Notes: generated by a model from the sequence alone, not told the origin. A stretch of DNA of 64,000 bases from Streptomyces sp. NBC_01669 (GCF_026339735.1 NZ_JAPEQG010000001.1:1116001-1180000), one strand, 5' to 3'. Counted from the stretch's first letter, positions 43,439-52,861 are shown. Made by a program: numbers and translations.

Positions 43439-44827
43439 TCAGCCTATGGCGCGCAGCATGTCTCGCGCTCGCCGGTCCAGTTCGGCGATGTGGCGACCGC
43501 CGCGTTGCCGGACGGGCGAGAGGTCACTCTGCATGCGGACGATGACGTCGCGGGCGCGGCCGGACTGGACGCCGACCATGGCGTCGAGGGCCCGGTTCCA
43601 GGTGGCACACGCCTCGTCGAGGCGTCCCTGCTGTACCTGGACGGCGCCGAGGTAGCCGAGGGTCACGCTGTGGGTGCGGGCGTATTGCTGTCGGCGGCGG
43701 GTGGCAACGCTGCGCTGGAAGTGGATCTCCGCGTCCAGCGGCTGGCCAAGGTCGCGCAGGGCGCAGGCGGTCTCGTGGGCCAGGGAGGCTTCTTGGAAGA
43801 AGCCCACACGGCTGGGGGCATCGTTGTTGTCTGCGTGGGAGAGATCCCGCTCTGCACGGCTAATGGCCGCGAGGGTGCCGGCGCGGTCGCCGTCTGCCGC
43901 GAGGGCTCGGGAGTGAACGATCGCGAACAGAGCCCTCTCGCGGTGGCTAGCCTGGCCGTAGCGGTCGCGGGACATGGATGCTTCGGCCAGGGCGAGCGCT
44001 CGCCGAGGGTGCCCGAGGTCCACAGCTTGGTGCGCGAGGGCGCGCAGGATGTGACCCCCGAGCGGCCCGTCGCCCGCCTCGGCCGCGATGCGGGCCGCCA
44101 GGGTGAGATAGCGCTGGGCGGTGCGGTGCTCGGAGGCGTCGAAAGCCATCCACCCCGCCAGGTAGGTCATCTCCGCAACGGCCGAGTACGTGTCGCGACG
44201 GACCTGCTCCGTGCGGAACCTGCTGCCGAGCAGGGGCACCGTTTCGTCGCGAAGGTGGCCGGCGAGGGCCGAGCGCCCCGAGGCTCCACCGCGCTGCTGG
44301 TCCCGAGCGGAGTAGAAGGTCGTCAGGTCGCGGACATCATCGATGTCGGCCTGGGTCACCAGCCGGGGGGACACTGCTGGGCGCTTCGCCGCTGCGTTAG
44401 GGGCGGCTGCCCACCACGAAGCGGTGGGCAATGCGAGGCCGGCGGCCGAGTACGCGGTCGTCGCCAGCAGCTTGCGTCGGTGCATATCGAGGTCGTCGCT
44501 TCCAAGCTCGGCGAGCACGGTCAGAGGGTCGACGCTCCAGTCGGAACCGCTGTCGGTCGTGCCTGCCGGCTCGCCTTCCAGCCCGAGGTCAGCCAGGGTG
44601 AGGCGGCGGCCGAGCCTGCGGGACAGCGTCTCGCGAAGGATATGGGGCGCCCTTCCACTCGGCCGCGTGCCCTGGACCCACATGGCGATGTGCGAGCGGG
44701 AGATGGCCTCCAGCTCACGCGCGCCGCTCTCCGCGGCTACTCGGGCAACTGCGGCGGCTACTTGTGGCTGGGACCAGCCTGCTTCACGCAGGAGTGCGGC
44801 GAGGGCGACGTTTCGCGCACGGGCCAT
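43439..44827 (-). CDS. XRE-type regulator with long TPR region
   Basis: A 462-aa protein beginning MARARNVALAALLREAGWSQ then PQVAAAVARVAA and SRSHIAMWVQGTRPSGRAPH, an HTH of the Streptomyces XRE/TPR type. From about residue 190 onward there are helical repeats (VAEMTYLAGWMAFDASEHRT, AQRYLTLAARIAAEAGDGPL, HAYxL-like units) characteristic of this family. A hydrophobic stretch TTAYSAAGLALPTASWWAA sits between them. Members link developmental or stress signals to transcription. Partner genes are the small proteins at 45089-45657, divergently placed. Confidence 0.83.
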   Translation of the reverse strand: MARARNVALAALLREAGWSQPQVAAAVARVAAESGARELEAISRSHIAMWVQGTRPSGRAPHILRETLSRRLGRRLTLADLGLEGEPAGTTDSGSDWSVDPLTVLAELGSDDLDMHRRKLLATTAYSAAGLALPTASWWAAAPNAAAKRPAVSPRLVTQADIDDVRDLTTFYSARDQQRGGASGRSALAGHLRDETVPLLGSRFRTEQVRRDTYSAVAEMTYLAGWMAFDASEHRTAQRYLTLAARIAAEAGDGPLGGHILRALAHQAVDLGHPRRALALAEASMSRDRYGQASHRERALFAIVHSRALAADGDRAGTLAAISRAERDLSHADNNDAPSRVGFFQEASLAHETACALRDLGQPLDAEIHFQRSVATRRRQQYARTHSVTLGYLGAVQVQQGRLDEACATWNRALDAMVGVQSGRARDVIVRMQSDLSPVRQRGGRHIAELDRRARDMLRAIG

Positions 44828-45088
44828 GGGCTGCCCCTCAGTTCCGAAATGATCTTTGACGCCTTTGACGGCCTTTGGGGCGGCGCAGGCATACCCCTCG
44901 GCAGGGATTCACGGTTCGCTCAACGTAGCGGTCGCACTACTCAAATTGCATGTCAGTCGTCGGTATTCCACGGCGAACCCCACTCAACTTTGGCTAATCC
45001 GAACGGGAGTTGTGCCATGCGTCTCTCGCTGGTCCTACATCGGGAACCCTATCTCCGCGATGGCCGAGGCAGGCGGGACCACTGCACC

Positions 45089-45514
45089 ATGGGGCCGGCT
45101 GAGCTGACGCGCGATCAAGCGGTTGCCGCGGCGAAGACGGTGGCGCTCCTGCTGGGCGAGGAGTCACCGCTGCCGGAGAGCGCCAGCGATGTGGAGGAAC
45201 TCGCGCGGCGCCTTCGTGGTCACATCAGCCAACTTGGGCTCGTCGTAACGCCGGGAGCGTCCGGGCTGCACGGCGCCCAGCAGCTCGCTTCGGAGGGCGT
45301 CCCTGACGGCTACATGCCCAGCAGGGTGCATCTGGTCAGGCTGGCCGAGGCCACCCAGGCACTCGTCGCGACCGTACAAGCTCACGGCTTTGTCCCAGCG
45401 AAGCCGAGGCGGAGACGACGTTGGTGGAAGCCGCAACTGAACGTGCTGCGCGGCTCGGTCTTCGCTGTCGCCTTCGCCCTCTTGGCCCTCGCCGCATCGG
45501 TACCCCGGACATGA
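45089..45514 (+). CDS. Small hypothetical protein (DUF6415-like) with C-terminal membrane segment
   Basis: About 141 aa from ATG 45089 (an earlier ATG at 45017 is in frame). AVAAAKTVALLLGEESPLPE, DVEELARRLRGHISQLGLVV and HLVRLAEATQALVATVQAHG match the helical pattern of DUF6415-type proteins that accompany XRE regulators. A basic patch (RRRRRWW) is followed by a hydrophobic helix VFAVAFALLALAAS, so the C-terminus is probably membrane-bound. It overlaps the next small gene by four bases (ATGA). Function unknown. Confidence 0.6.
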   Translation: MGPAELTRDQAVAAAKTVALLLGEESPLPESASDVEELARRLRGHISQLGLVVTPGASGLHGAQQLASEGVPDGYMPSRVHLVRLAEATQALVATVQAHGFVPAKPRRRRRWWKPQLNVLRGSVFAVAFALLALAASVPRT

Positions 45515-45657
45515 CCGTCACCGGGGCAGTTCTTATCGCGGTGGTTCTCGGCCCGATGGCGTGGCTGACTCTCCGCGGTGGCCGGGCAACCGGCCGCGCC
45601 GCTCCCCAGGACAGGGACTCCGCACCGGGGCAGAACCGGCCTCCCCCGCGCAAGTGA
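45511..45657 (+). CDS. Very small membrane protein
   Basis: 48 aa, ATG 45511 overlapping the previous stop. One transmembrane helix (VTGAVLIAVVLGPMAWLTLR) is followed by a basic, Pro-rich tail. The ATGA coupling to the DUF6415-like gene supports it as real. No homologue is recognised. Confidence 0.5.
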   Translation: MTVTGAVLIAVVLGPMAWLTLRGGRATGRAAPQDRDSAPGQNRPPPRK

Positions 45658-45747
45658 CCACGGAGTCCTTCCTCATCTACCGTTCCCGGCTGCTGCTGCG
45701 GCCTTGATGCCATCCCCGGATCCGCGGGGTCTACGGAGATCCACACG

Positions 45748-47628
45748 ATGACTCGTCTTCCGCGTATCGAGCAGTACGGCCTGATCGGCGACATGCAGAC
45801 CAGCGCCCACGTCTGCGACGACGGCTCGATCGACTGGCTGTGCCTGCCCCGCTTCGACTCGCCGGCCGTCTTCGCCGGCCTGCTCGGCACCCAGAAACAC
45901 GGCTCCTGGCAGATCACCCCGGCTGCCGTCCGATCCGATGCCGGAGCGGTCGCCGAGCGCCGGTATCGCGGGGACTCTCTCGTCCTCGAATCGCTTTGGC
46001 GCACCCCGACCGGATCGGGCCGGGTGATCGACTTCATGCCTCCGCGCGACGGGGCACCGCAGGTGATCCGGATCGTCGAGGGCGTGACCGGTGAGGTGGA
46101 GATGGTCTCGGCTCTGCGTCCGCGGCCGGGATATGGCAGCGTCAGCCCGTGGATCCACGAGGTCGGCGGCCGCATGGTGGCGGAAGCCGGCGCGGACGCC
46201 CTGTGGCTCGACACCTGCATCAAGCAGGTGGAGAAGGACGGCGTCATCGTCAGTACCTTCGCCGTCGCCGCTGGGCAGAGCGTGGCGTTCGTGCTCAGCT
46301 GGTGCCCCTCCCACGCAGCCGCCCCGGACGTTCCTGACCCGGAGGCCGCGTTGGCTGAGACGCTCACCTTCTGGCAGGACTGGACGCAGGGAGGCACCTA
46401 CGAGGGCCCCTACCGCGAGCCCGTGGTCCGTTCCTCGATCGCGCTGAAGGCGATGACGTATGCGCCGAGCGGAGGAATCGTCGCGGCGCCGACCACCTCG
46501 CTGCCCGAGGAGATCGGCGGCGGACGGAACTGGGACTACCGATTCACCTGGCTGCGGGACGCCTCCACAACCCTTGCCGCGCTGCTGGGGACCGGGTACC
46601 GGCAGGAGGCCCAGGCGTGGCGGCGATGGCTGCTGCGGGCCGTGGCCGGTGATCCGGAGAACCTGCAGATCATGTACGGGATCGCAGGTGAGCGTGACCT
46701 GCGGGAGCGGCTGCTGCCGTGGCTTCCGGGATACGAGGAATCAACCCCGGTGCGGGTCGGGAACGGGGCGGCGGACCAACTGCAGCTCGATGTGTACGGC
46801 GAGGTGATCGAGACTCTGTATCTCGCGCATCAGAGCGGTGTCGCGCACTGCGCCGACACCGCGGTCCTGCACCGGCGGCTCATCGAGCACCTGGTCGAAC
46901 GCTGGCAGGAGCCCGACGAGGGGATCTGGGAGATCCGCGGGGTACGCCGGCACTTCGTGCACTCCAAGGTGATGGCCTGGGTGGCCATCGACCGCACCAT
47001 CCGCCTGGTAGAGGCCGGCGCCCTCGACATGAACCTGGATTCCCTGGTCGAGCTGCGCGAGACGATCCACCGCGACGTCTGCACTCAGGGGTTCGACCCG
47101 GTACGCAACACCTTCACCCAGTCCTACGGCTCGCAAGAACTGGACGCCGCCACGCTGCTGATCCCCCGCGTCGGCTTCCTTCCGCCCGACGACCCGCGCG
47201 TCATCGGCACCGTGGACGCGGTGCGCCGGGAGCTGGCCACGCCGGACGGGCTCGTGCGCCGGTACCCGACGGTCGGCGACCACGCCGGGGTGGATGGTCT
47301 GAAGGGCGATGAGGGCACGTTCATCCTCTGCTCCTTCTGGCTCGTGGATGCCCTGGCCTTGACCGGCCGCCTGGATGAGGCCCACACCCTGTTCGAGCGC
47401 CTGCTCGCGCTGCGCAACGACCTGGGCCTCCTCGCCGAGGAGTACGACCCCGTCCAGCAGCGTCAGCTCGGGAACTTCCCGCAGGCATTCAGCCACATGG
47501 GCCTGATCCAGAGCGCCCGGCTCCTTCATCAGCTGTGTCCACGCGGTCCTCCCCCCACCGAGGCGCGGCCTGCGTTCCTGCGCCCGGGTCACAGGAGCGC
47601 AGGCCGCGACAGACCTGCAAGGACCTGA
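45748..47628 (+). CDS. Glycoside hydrolase family 15 protein (glucoamylase/trehalase-like)
   Basis: A 626-aa cytoplasmic GH15 enzyme. The N-terminal beta-domain (IEQYGLIGDMQTSAHVCDDG, IDWLCLPRFDSPAVFAGLLG) is followed by the (alpha/alpha)6 barrel with GGGRNWDYRFTWLRDASTTL. The catalytic acid region is QEPDEGIWEIRGVRRHFVHS and the base region LAEEYDPVQQRQLGNFPQAF. The family hydrolyses alpha-glucosidic bonds; several mycobacterial and Streptomyces members are trehalases, which cannot be decided here. The last about 25 codons overlap a strong hairpin, so the C-terminal tail is likely non-conserved. Confidence 0.88.
   Translation: MTRLPRIEQYGLIGDMQTSAHVCDDGSIDWLCLPRFDSPAVFAGLLGTQKHGSWQITPAAVRSDAGAVAERRYRGDSLVLESLWRTPTGSGRVIDFMPPRDGAPQVIRIVEGVTGEVEMVSALRPRPGYGSVSPWIHEVGGRMVAEAGADALWLDTCIKQVEKDGVIVSTFAVAAGQSVAFVLSWCPSHAAAPDVPDPEAALAETLTFWQDWTQGGTYEGPYREPVVRSSIALKAMTYAPSGGIVAAPTTSLPEEIGGGRNWDYRFTWLRDASTTLAALLGTGYRQEAQAWRRWLLRAVAGDPENLQIMYGIAGERDLRERLLPWLPGYEESTPVRVGNGAADQLQLDVYGEVIETLYLAHQSGVAHCADTAVLHRRLIEHLVERWQEPDEGIWEIRGVRRHFVHSKVMAWVAIDRTIRLVEAGALDMNLDSLVELRETIHRDVCTQGFDPVRNTFTQSYGSQELDAATLLIPRVGFLPPDDPRVIGTVDAVRRELATPDGLVRRYPTVGDHAGVDGLKGDEGTFILCSFWLVDALALTGRLDEAHTLFERLLALRNDLGLLAEEYDPVQQRQLGNFPQAFSHMGLIQSARLLHQLCPRGPPPTEARPAFLRPGHRSAGRDRPART
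47565..47607 (+). terminator. 16-bp stem hairpin overlapping the 3' end of the GH15 gene
   Basis: GCGGCCTGCGTTCCTG and CAGGAGCGCAGGCCGC pair with one G-T wobble across an 11-base loop. It ends 21 bases before the GH15 stop and 67 bases before cvnA. Probably a transcription terminator that separates the two, lying partly inside the coding frame. Confidence 0.65.
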
Positions 47629-47673
47629 CGTCGCAGCACGCCTAGCCGCCCCACCCCACTGACGAGGAATCCC

Positions 47674-49194
47674 ATGCTTGACAGCGCGTACCCGACACGG
47701 CCGGCCGCGACCGGCCACCGCCGACGGCGGCCCCCACGGACCGATGCCTTCACTGTGCACTGTGTTCGTCGTGCCGTGGTGCCGCCCCTGCTGCTTCTCG
47801 CAGCTCTGCTGGGCGCCGTCTTCACCGCCTGGTCGACGGCCGCGGTTCCTCTCGGCTGGCTCCTGGCCGGCCTGGTCTGCGGACTGACCGGCGTCGCGCT
47901 GGTGGCGGCCCGAGGCGTGCGAACGGCCGCGGGCACCGTGCAGGCAGCCGCAGAGGAACGTCGGACAGCGGAACTGACCGCGGTCGTAGGGGTTGCCGCG
48001 GCCGTCGAGAAGTCGGTGCAGTGGTCGGCGGACGAGCTGTGCCGAGGGGCACGGCCGCCGCTGCCGGACATGCAGATGCCGCAGCCGGCCAGTGCGACCG
48101 CGGAGATCGACAAGGCGTTGAGTGCACTCCAGGTGCAGGCCGTCGCCTCGCTGATACGCGTGCACGACGAGTCCCAGTCCGTCGTCCTACTGGAAGTGCT
48201 GCGCCGCCTGGCCAGGCGGGAACATGCCCTGGTCGGGAAAGCGCTGGCGGCACTCAGCCAGCTGGAAATGCTGACCGACGACCCGGAGCTGCTGACGAAG
48301 ATCTTCGAGATCGATCACCTGGTGACGCGAATGCGCCGTCAGGTGGAGAGCACGGCGGTGCTGGGCGGGCAGTCCCTGCGCAGTGCGCGCCAGCCGGTCC
48401 CTGTCACGACCACGCTGCGCGGTGCGATGTCCGAGGTGGTGCAGTACCCGCGCGTGGTGGTGGCGGCCGGTTCCGTGGGCGGTGAGCTGGGTCTTCCCGG
48501 ACACGTGGGTCCGGACCTGACCCACCTGCTGGCCGAGCTAATCGAGAACGCGTGCGAGTGCTCCGACCCGGCGACGAAAGTGACAGTGCGGGCGCAGCGG
48601 GTGCCTAACGGGCTGGCGGTCGAGGTCGAGGACCGTGCCATCTCCATGCATCCGCAGATCCGAGCCCAGATGAACCGTCTGCTGAAGGCTCCCGACCAGG
48701 TCGACGTCAGCGGCCAGGTACGAGCCGGGCAGCTCGGCTTGCTGGTCGCCGCGAAGATCGCTCAGTCGCACGGCCTGTCCGTTCTCCTGCAGGAGAACGT
48801 AACGGGCGGCACCACGGCCCTGGTCGTCATTCCAGCACGGCTCCTCGTGACGATTCCCCCTGTCGGTGGCGTGGGCACTCGCCGCCGGGAAGCACGCCCT
48901 GCCACACCCCCACAACGGCAAGCTGCCGCAGCGACGGCCGACCCCTCGGCAGGCCAGGTCAGCCACCCGATCGCCGGGGGCACGCCAGGAGCCGACGAGG
49001 CGGGACACGCTGCACCCGCACCCGACCTTCCCCGGCGTACGCGGCAGGCCGGTTCGTTCCCTCCACCGCGTGAGCGGGAGCAAGCCCCTGCGGCGGCAGC
49101 GACGCCTGGGCTCGCATCCGCCTTCCGCACCGGCGTCAAGGCCGGTGGGGCCGCCGGTTCTCTTCCCGCTTCGGCAGAGCAGCCCAGACCCTGA
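47674..49194 (+). CDS. cvnA: Conservon sensor-kinase-like protein CvnA
   Basis: A 506-aa membrane protein. Two hydrophobic helices (VVPPLLLLAALLGAVFTAW, PLGWLLAGLVCGLTGVALVA) lie near residues 35-85. A helical coupling region follows, then an HATPase_c domain with HLLAELIENACECSDPATKV (N-box) and GQVRAGQLGLLVAAKIAQSH (G-box). The C-terminal about 100 residues are Pro/Ala-rich and disordered. CvnA lacks a typical receiver partner; in conservons it works with CvnB-D as a G-protein-like membrane switch controlling development or antibiotic production. First gene of a tight five-gene operon. Confidence 0.88.
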   Translation: MLDSAYPTRPAATGHRRRRPPRTDAFTVHCVRRAVVPPLLLLAALLGAVFTAWSTAAVPLGWLLAGLVCGLTGVALVAARGVRTAAGTVQAAAEERRTAELTAVVGVAAAVEKSVQWSADELCRGARPPLPDMQMPQPASATAEIDKALSALQVQAVASLIRVHDESQSVVLLEVLRRLARREHALVGKALAALSQLEMLTDDPELLTKIFEIDHLVTRMRRQVESTAVLGGQSLRSARQPVPVTTTLRGAMSEVVQYPRVVVAAGSVGGELGLPGHVGPDLTHLLAELIENACECSDPATKVTVRAQRVPNGLAVEVEDRAISMHPQIRAQMNRLLKAPDQVDVSGQVRAGQLGLLVAAKIAQSHGLSVLLQENVTGGTTALVVIPARLLVTIPPVGGVGTRRREARPATPPQRQAAAATADPSAGQVSHPIAGGTPGADEAGHAAPAPDLPRRTRQAGSFPPPREREQAPAAAATPGLASAFRTGVKAGGAAGSLPASAEQPRP

Positions 49195-49269
49195 CCAGCG
49201 CCCGCCCCTCCGCGTTCCCGGCCGCCCGGACGAATCCACCGGCCCTATCCCCCTTCTGGAGCGATCCCC

Positions 49270-49788
49270 ATGAGCACCCACCCTGAGATGAATGACGTGA
49301 CGACCGGCGTGACGCCCGCCTCCGAGGCGACAGCGAGCCATCAGCGTGACGACATGGCCTGGCTGCTACGGCAGTTCGTCGCCGATGTTCCGGGCGTCCT
49401 GCACGCCGTCCTCCTGTCGCGGGACGGGCTGCGGCTGCTGGACAGCGAAGTCGACAAAGACTGGGCGGACGAACTGTCGGCCGCGCTCAGCGGAGTGGCC
49501 TCCCTCGCGTCGAACACCACCGGCCCCAGCCACCAGAAGCGGCCGGCCAGGCAGGTCATCATCGAGCGCGACGACTGCCTGTTCTTCGTCCAGAGCGCCG
49601 GTCGCAGCGCGGCCTTCGAAGACCATCCCAGCAACGACCGCGGCGTGGTGGACACCGTCCTCAACGTCATCGCCGCCCCGGACGCCGACGCCGGCCCCAT
49701 CGGATTCGAAACGGGACGCCTGATCCAGAAGTTCGCCCCCTACATGCAGATCCCCGTACGAGTCGGCACGGGTGATGAGGTCCGGTGA
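49270..49788 (+). CDS. cvnB: Roadblock/LC7 protein CvnB
   Basis: A 172-aa protein with the roadblock/LC7 fold at about residues 30-145: MAWLLRQFVADVPGVLHAVL then LSRDGLRLLDSEVDKDWADE, LSAALSGVASLASNTTG and RQVIIERDDCLFFVQSAG. It is somewhat longer than typical CvnB because of N- and C-terminal extensions. Roadblock proteins bind the small GTPase CvnD and regulate its nucleotide cycle. ATG 49270 is preceded by TGGAGCGATCCCC. It overlaps cvnC by four bases. Confidence 0.9.
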   Translation: MSTHPEMNDVTTGVTPASEATASHQRDDMAWLLRQFVADVPGVLHAVLLSRDGLRLLDSEVDKDWADELSAALSGVASLASNTTGPSHQKRPARQVIIERDDCLFFVQSAGRSAAFEDHPSNDRGVVDTVLNVIAAPDADAGPIGFETGRLIQKFAPYMQIPVRVGTGDEVR

Positions 49789-50198
49789 GCACTTACGGCG
49801 ACGCGGCCGAGGATTCGACGTTCGTGCGGACCTACACGCTGACGCGCGGGCGCACCGAGCCCCGGCACCTGCTCGGGCTGGACACCGTGCTGGACCTCGG
49901 CCCAGGACGGCCTGGCCCGGGCCAGGCCGAGGAATGCGAAGAGATCCTCGCGCTGTGCCGGGAGCACCGGCGTTCGGTGACCGAGCTTGCGGGACGGCTC
50001 GGCCGCCCCATCACCGCCGCCAAGATCCTCGTCTCAGACCTCCTGGATGCCCACGCCCTGGTCGTTTCCGTCACAGATGCCTATGCCGCCGCCGACACCG
50101 ACGCGGACGAACGCCCCACCACCCACCTGTTGGCCGCCCTCTCGGTGGCCCTGAAAAGGAAGTTTCCCGATGCCATCCCCTACCGCCAGGCCGGGTGA
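49785..50198 (+). CDS. cvnC: DUF742 protein CvnC
   Basis: A 137-aa DUF742 winged-helix protein: VRTYTLTRGRTEPRHLLGLD, then ALCREHRRSVTELAGRLGRP and ITAAKILVSDLLDAHALVVS (HTH-like helix pair). GTG 49785 overlaps the cvnB stop, and its own 3' end overlaps cvnD by 29 bases. In conservons CvnC binds CvnB/CvnD; the exact role is not known. Confidence 0.9.
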   Translation: MSTYGDAAEDSTFVRTYTLTRGRTEPRHLLGLDTVLDLGPGRPGPGQAEECEEILALCREHRRSVTELAGRLGRPITAAKILVSDLLDAHALVVSVTDAYAAADTDADERPTTHLLAALSVALKRKFPDAIPYRQAG

Positions 50199-50880
50199 CC
50201 CGGCTGTGGGACTGCGGACTTCGTCGCACTCGCATGCTGGTGCACCGACCGTGCTGAAGATCGTGATCGCCGGCGGCTTCGGCGCCGGCAAGACCACCGC
50301 CGTGGGCGCGGTCAGCGAGATCACGCCGTTGAGCACGGAGGAATACCTGACCGAGGCGAGCGCGGACGTGGACAGCCTGGAGGGTGTCGAGGCCAAGCAG
50401 ACCACCACGGTCGCCTTCGACTTCGGGCGCCTCAGCCTCCCCGACGCGCCCAAACCTCTGGAACTGTTCCTGTTCGGCACGCCCGGCCAGGACCGGTTCG
50501 TCGACCTCTGGTACGACCTCTCCCGCGGAGCCGTCGGCGCGGTCGTCCTGGTCGACACCCGCCGCCTGGAAAACAGCTTCACCCCGGTCAGCTTCTTCGA
50601 AGACATCGGTCTGCCCTTCGTCGTAGCCGTGAACCACTTCGACGGAGCACACCTCTACCACCCCGACCAGGTCCGCGCCGCCCTGGACCTGCCCGCCTCT
50701 GTACCGGTGGTCACCGACGTCCCGACCGGCTGGGCAGCGGGAGCACGGGCGACCTCGTGGGACGCCCGCAATCCGAACCACGTCGCCGGCGTCCTGCTGA
50801 CCCTCGTCGGCTACGCCGTGGAGCACGCATCGGAAGGCCCCGTTCACCCCGCATCCACCACAACTCTCCAGGACGCCTGA
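50170..50880 (+). CDS. cvnD: Conservon small GTPase CvnD
   Basis: A 236-aa Ras-like GTPase of the MglA/CvnD group. G1 is KIVIAGGFGAGKTTAVGAVS, G3 FLFGTPGQDRFVDLWYDLSR, and G4-like AVNHFDGAHLY (NHFD in place of NKxD, usual for CvnD). Start ATG 50170 lies inside cvnC and is coupled to it. It is the switch of the conservon, with CvnB as likely regulator. The following GAF gene begins within its stop codon. Confidence 0.9.
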   Translation: MPSPTARPGDPAVGLRTSSHSHAGAPTVLKIVIAGGFGAGKTTAVGAVSEITPLSTEEYLTEASADVDSLEGVEAKQTTTVAFDFGRLSLPDAPKPLELFLFGTPGQDRFVDLWYDLSRGAVGAVVLVDTRRLENSFTPVSFFEDIGLPFVVAVNHFDGAHLYHPDQVRAALDLPASVPVVTDVPTGWAAGARATSWDARNPNHVAGVLLTLVGYAVEHASEGPVHPASTTTLQDA

Positions 50881-51521
50881 TGTCATATCAGCCCAACAAC
50901 TCCCACTTCGTGTCGCAGGCCACCCCACCCGCGCTGGCCTTACCGCAACGCGGCATGCGCGACGGCGCCCACGGGCTTTCCATCCCGGCAGGCGCCGCCG
51001 TCACCGGCCCGCACACCCAGCAGACGACCGAACTGGCGCAGCGGTACGCGCTGCTGGAGCGCCTGGGCGTGTCCCCCGCTGCCAGCGAGGACTTCGACGA
51101 GCTGGCCCGCGACATGGCTGAGAAGGCCGGGTTTCTGTACGGGTTCGTCAATCTGTTCCTGGTAGAGCAGACCTTCGTCGGACTGCACCAGCCGCCGGCG
51201 GACAGCGGGTACGTCATCGTCGGCCGCACCATGAGTCACGACCACGGCTGGTGCCCGGAGGTCGTGAAGCGCAAAAAGGCCCTCCCGCTGCATGACGTGC
51301 ACGCCAGCCCCCGCTTCAGCGGCAACCACGTGGTCGACGCGGTCGGGATCCGCTCCTACTTCGGCGCCCCGCTCATCCACGAGAGCGGCGTGGTCCTGGG
51401 CACGGTCTGCGTCATTGACCCCGAGAAGCGGCCCCTGAGCGAAGCCGAACGGATCAGGGACATCACCATCAACTCTGGCGCGGAGGTGATGGGCAGCATC
51501 ACCTCCGCGCCCGTCCGCTAG
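50880..51521 (+). CDS. GAF-domain protein, fifth gene of the conservon
   Basis: A 213-aa protein whose ATG 50880 overlaps the cvnD stop (TGATG). A GAF domain covers about residues 55-210: FDELARDMAEKAGFLYGFVN, LVEQTFVGLHQPPADSGYVI, VGRTMSHDHGWCPEVVKRKK and GIRSYFGAPLIHESGVVLGT. Cys and His in SHDHGWCPEV could bind a metal or haem-like ligand, but this is speculative. Some conservons have an additional fifth gene (often a cytochrome P450); here it is a sensor-like GAF protein that may feed a small-molecule signal into the switch. Confidence 0.82.
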   Translation: MSYQPNNSHFVSQATPPALALPQRGMRDGAHGLSIPAGAAVTGPHTQQTTELAQRYALLERLGVSPAASEDFDELARDMAEKAGFLYGFVNLFLVEQTFVGLHQPPADSGYVIVGRTMSHDHGWCPEVVKRKKALPLHDVHASPRFSGNHVVDAVGIRSYFGAPLIHESGVVLGTVCVIDPEKRPLSEAERIRDITINSGAEVMGSITSAPVR

Positions 51522-51607
51522 GCCCGCTCCACCGCCCCGCCCCGGAGCCGCTAGCGCTCCCCGGCCGCTCCACCGCGCGAACTTCAACCAGGGAGAGGGA
51601 GACGAGC

Positions 51608-52861
51608 ATGCCAGCCACACCCGCCACACCGCCTCCGGCGCTGCGGCCCTATCTCACCGCCCGCCACGACCTGCTGTGGAACGAGGCGGACGCCTTCGCG
51701 GCCGAGCACGTCGCGCCGCGCGTCGCGCGGATGGAAGCCGCCCCGGGCAGGGTGGAGCGCAAGGTCGCCGACCTGATGGCCGCGCGGGGCTGGTTCGCCG
51801 TCACCGTCCCGGCCGCCTTCGGCGGTCTGGGCGCCGGCCATGTCGCCAAGACGGTCCTCATCCACCGCATCGCCCGTGTCTCGGCGGCTGCCGCGGCCAT
51901 CCTGCAAGCCACCCTGATCCCCGTCGGCGCCCTGCTGCACTTCGCCACGCATGAGCAGAAGGGCCGCTGGCTGCCGCAGGTGGCGGACGGTTCGCTTCTC
52001 TTGTCGATCGCGGTGACCGAACCGACCGCCGGCGGGCACATCGGCGGCATCGAGACCACCGCCGAACGCGTCGGTAACCAGTGGGTGATCACCGGCAGCA
52101 AGGCCCACATCGGCAACAGCCACCTCGCGGGAGTCCACCTCGTGCTCGCCCGCACCGCCGAGGCGGGCGTTCGTACCTCGCAGGCGCTGACCGCGTTCAT
52201 GGTCGAATCCGACCGCCACGGGCTCTCCATCGCCGACCACCGCTCCGGTCTCGGCCTGCACGGCTTCTCCGCCGGCCGCCTCGACCTCGACCACGTCCGC
52301 GTCCCCGCGGACAGCGTGATCGGAGAGCTCGGCCAGGGGCTCAGCGTGGCGCAGAGCAGCAGCATCTTGTACGGCCGCCCCAACCTGGCCGCGGTCAGCC
52401 TCGGGATCCACGAGGCTGTCGTCGCCACCACGACCGCTCGTCTCCAGGCACGCCCCCGCTACCGGGGCGCCCTGTCCGATCTGCCGGTTCTGCGGGACCG
52501 CGTCGGTGACATGGAGGCCCGCCTGCGCGCCGGACGAATCCTGGCCTACCAGTCCGTGCACCTCCTCGACCAGGGCCTGTCCTGCGACGGCGACCTGATC
52601 AACGCGAAGTACCTGGGCCACCAGTGGGCCATGACCTCAGCCCAGGACGCCATGGAACTGCACGGCGCCCAGGCCCTCGACCGCGACTACGTCCTCCAGC
52701 GCCTGTGGCGCGACATCCAGCACACCTACCCTCCGGCCGGGACCGGCGAAGTCCAGCGAATACGCCTCGCCGACGCCGCCTTCGACGACGACCCCATCCA
52801 GTGGTCCGAACGCCTCGCCTCCGAAACCGCCTGGGCGCAGCCCGACCCCACCGCCGCATGA
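51608..52861 (+). CDS. Acyl-CoA dehydrogenase family protein
   Basis: A 417-aa flavoprotein of the ACAD family. LMAARGWFAVTVPAAFGGLG lies in the N-terminal helical domain; AVTEPTAGGHIGGIETTAER with WVITGSKAHIGNSHLAGVHL is the FAD/beta-domain. AHSSSILYGRPN-like sequence (here SVAQSSSILYGRPNLAAVSL) precedes the C-terminal bundle, and AMELHGAQALDRDYVLQRLW then RDIQHTYPPAGTGEVQRIRL ends it. The usual catalytic Glu of fatty acyl-CoA dehydrogenases is not obvious, so the substrate may be a carrier-bound or non-CoA acid. ATG 51608 has AGGGAGAGGGAG upstream. The following regulator gene begins near its stop. Confidence 0.83.
   Translation: MPATPATPPPALRPYLTARHDLLWNEADAFAAEHVAPRVARMEAAPGRVERKVADLMAARGWFAVTVPAAFGGLGAGHVAKTVLIHRIARVSAAAAAILQATLIPVGALLHFATHEQKGRWLPQVADGSLLLSIAVTEPTAGGHIGGIETTAERVGNQWVITGSKAHIGNSHLAGVHLVLARTAEAGVRTSQALTAFMVESDRHGLSIADHRSGLGLHGFSAGRLDLDHVRVPADSVIGELGQGLSVAQSSSILYGRPNLAAVSLGIHEAVVATTTARLQARPRYRGALSDLPVLRDRVGDMEARLRAGRILAYQSVHLLDQGLSCDGDLINAKYLGHQWAMTSAQDAMELHGAQALDRDYVLQRLWRDIQHTYPPAGTGEVQRIRLADAAFDDDPIQWSERLASETAWAQPDPTAA

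Noticed and set aside
42800..45016. Plus-strand frame of about 740 codons
   Set aside because: It is the complement of trmO and the XRE/TPR gene; only the final part (from about 45089) shows its own protein.
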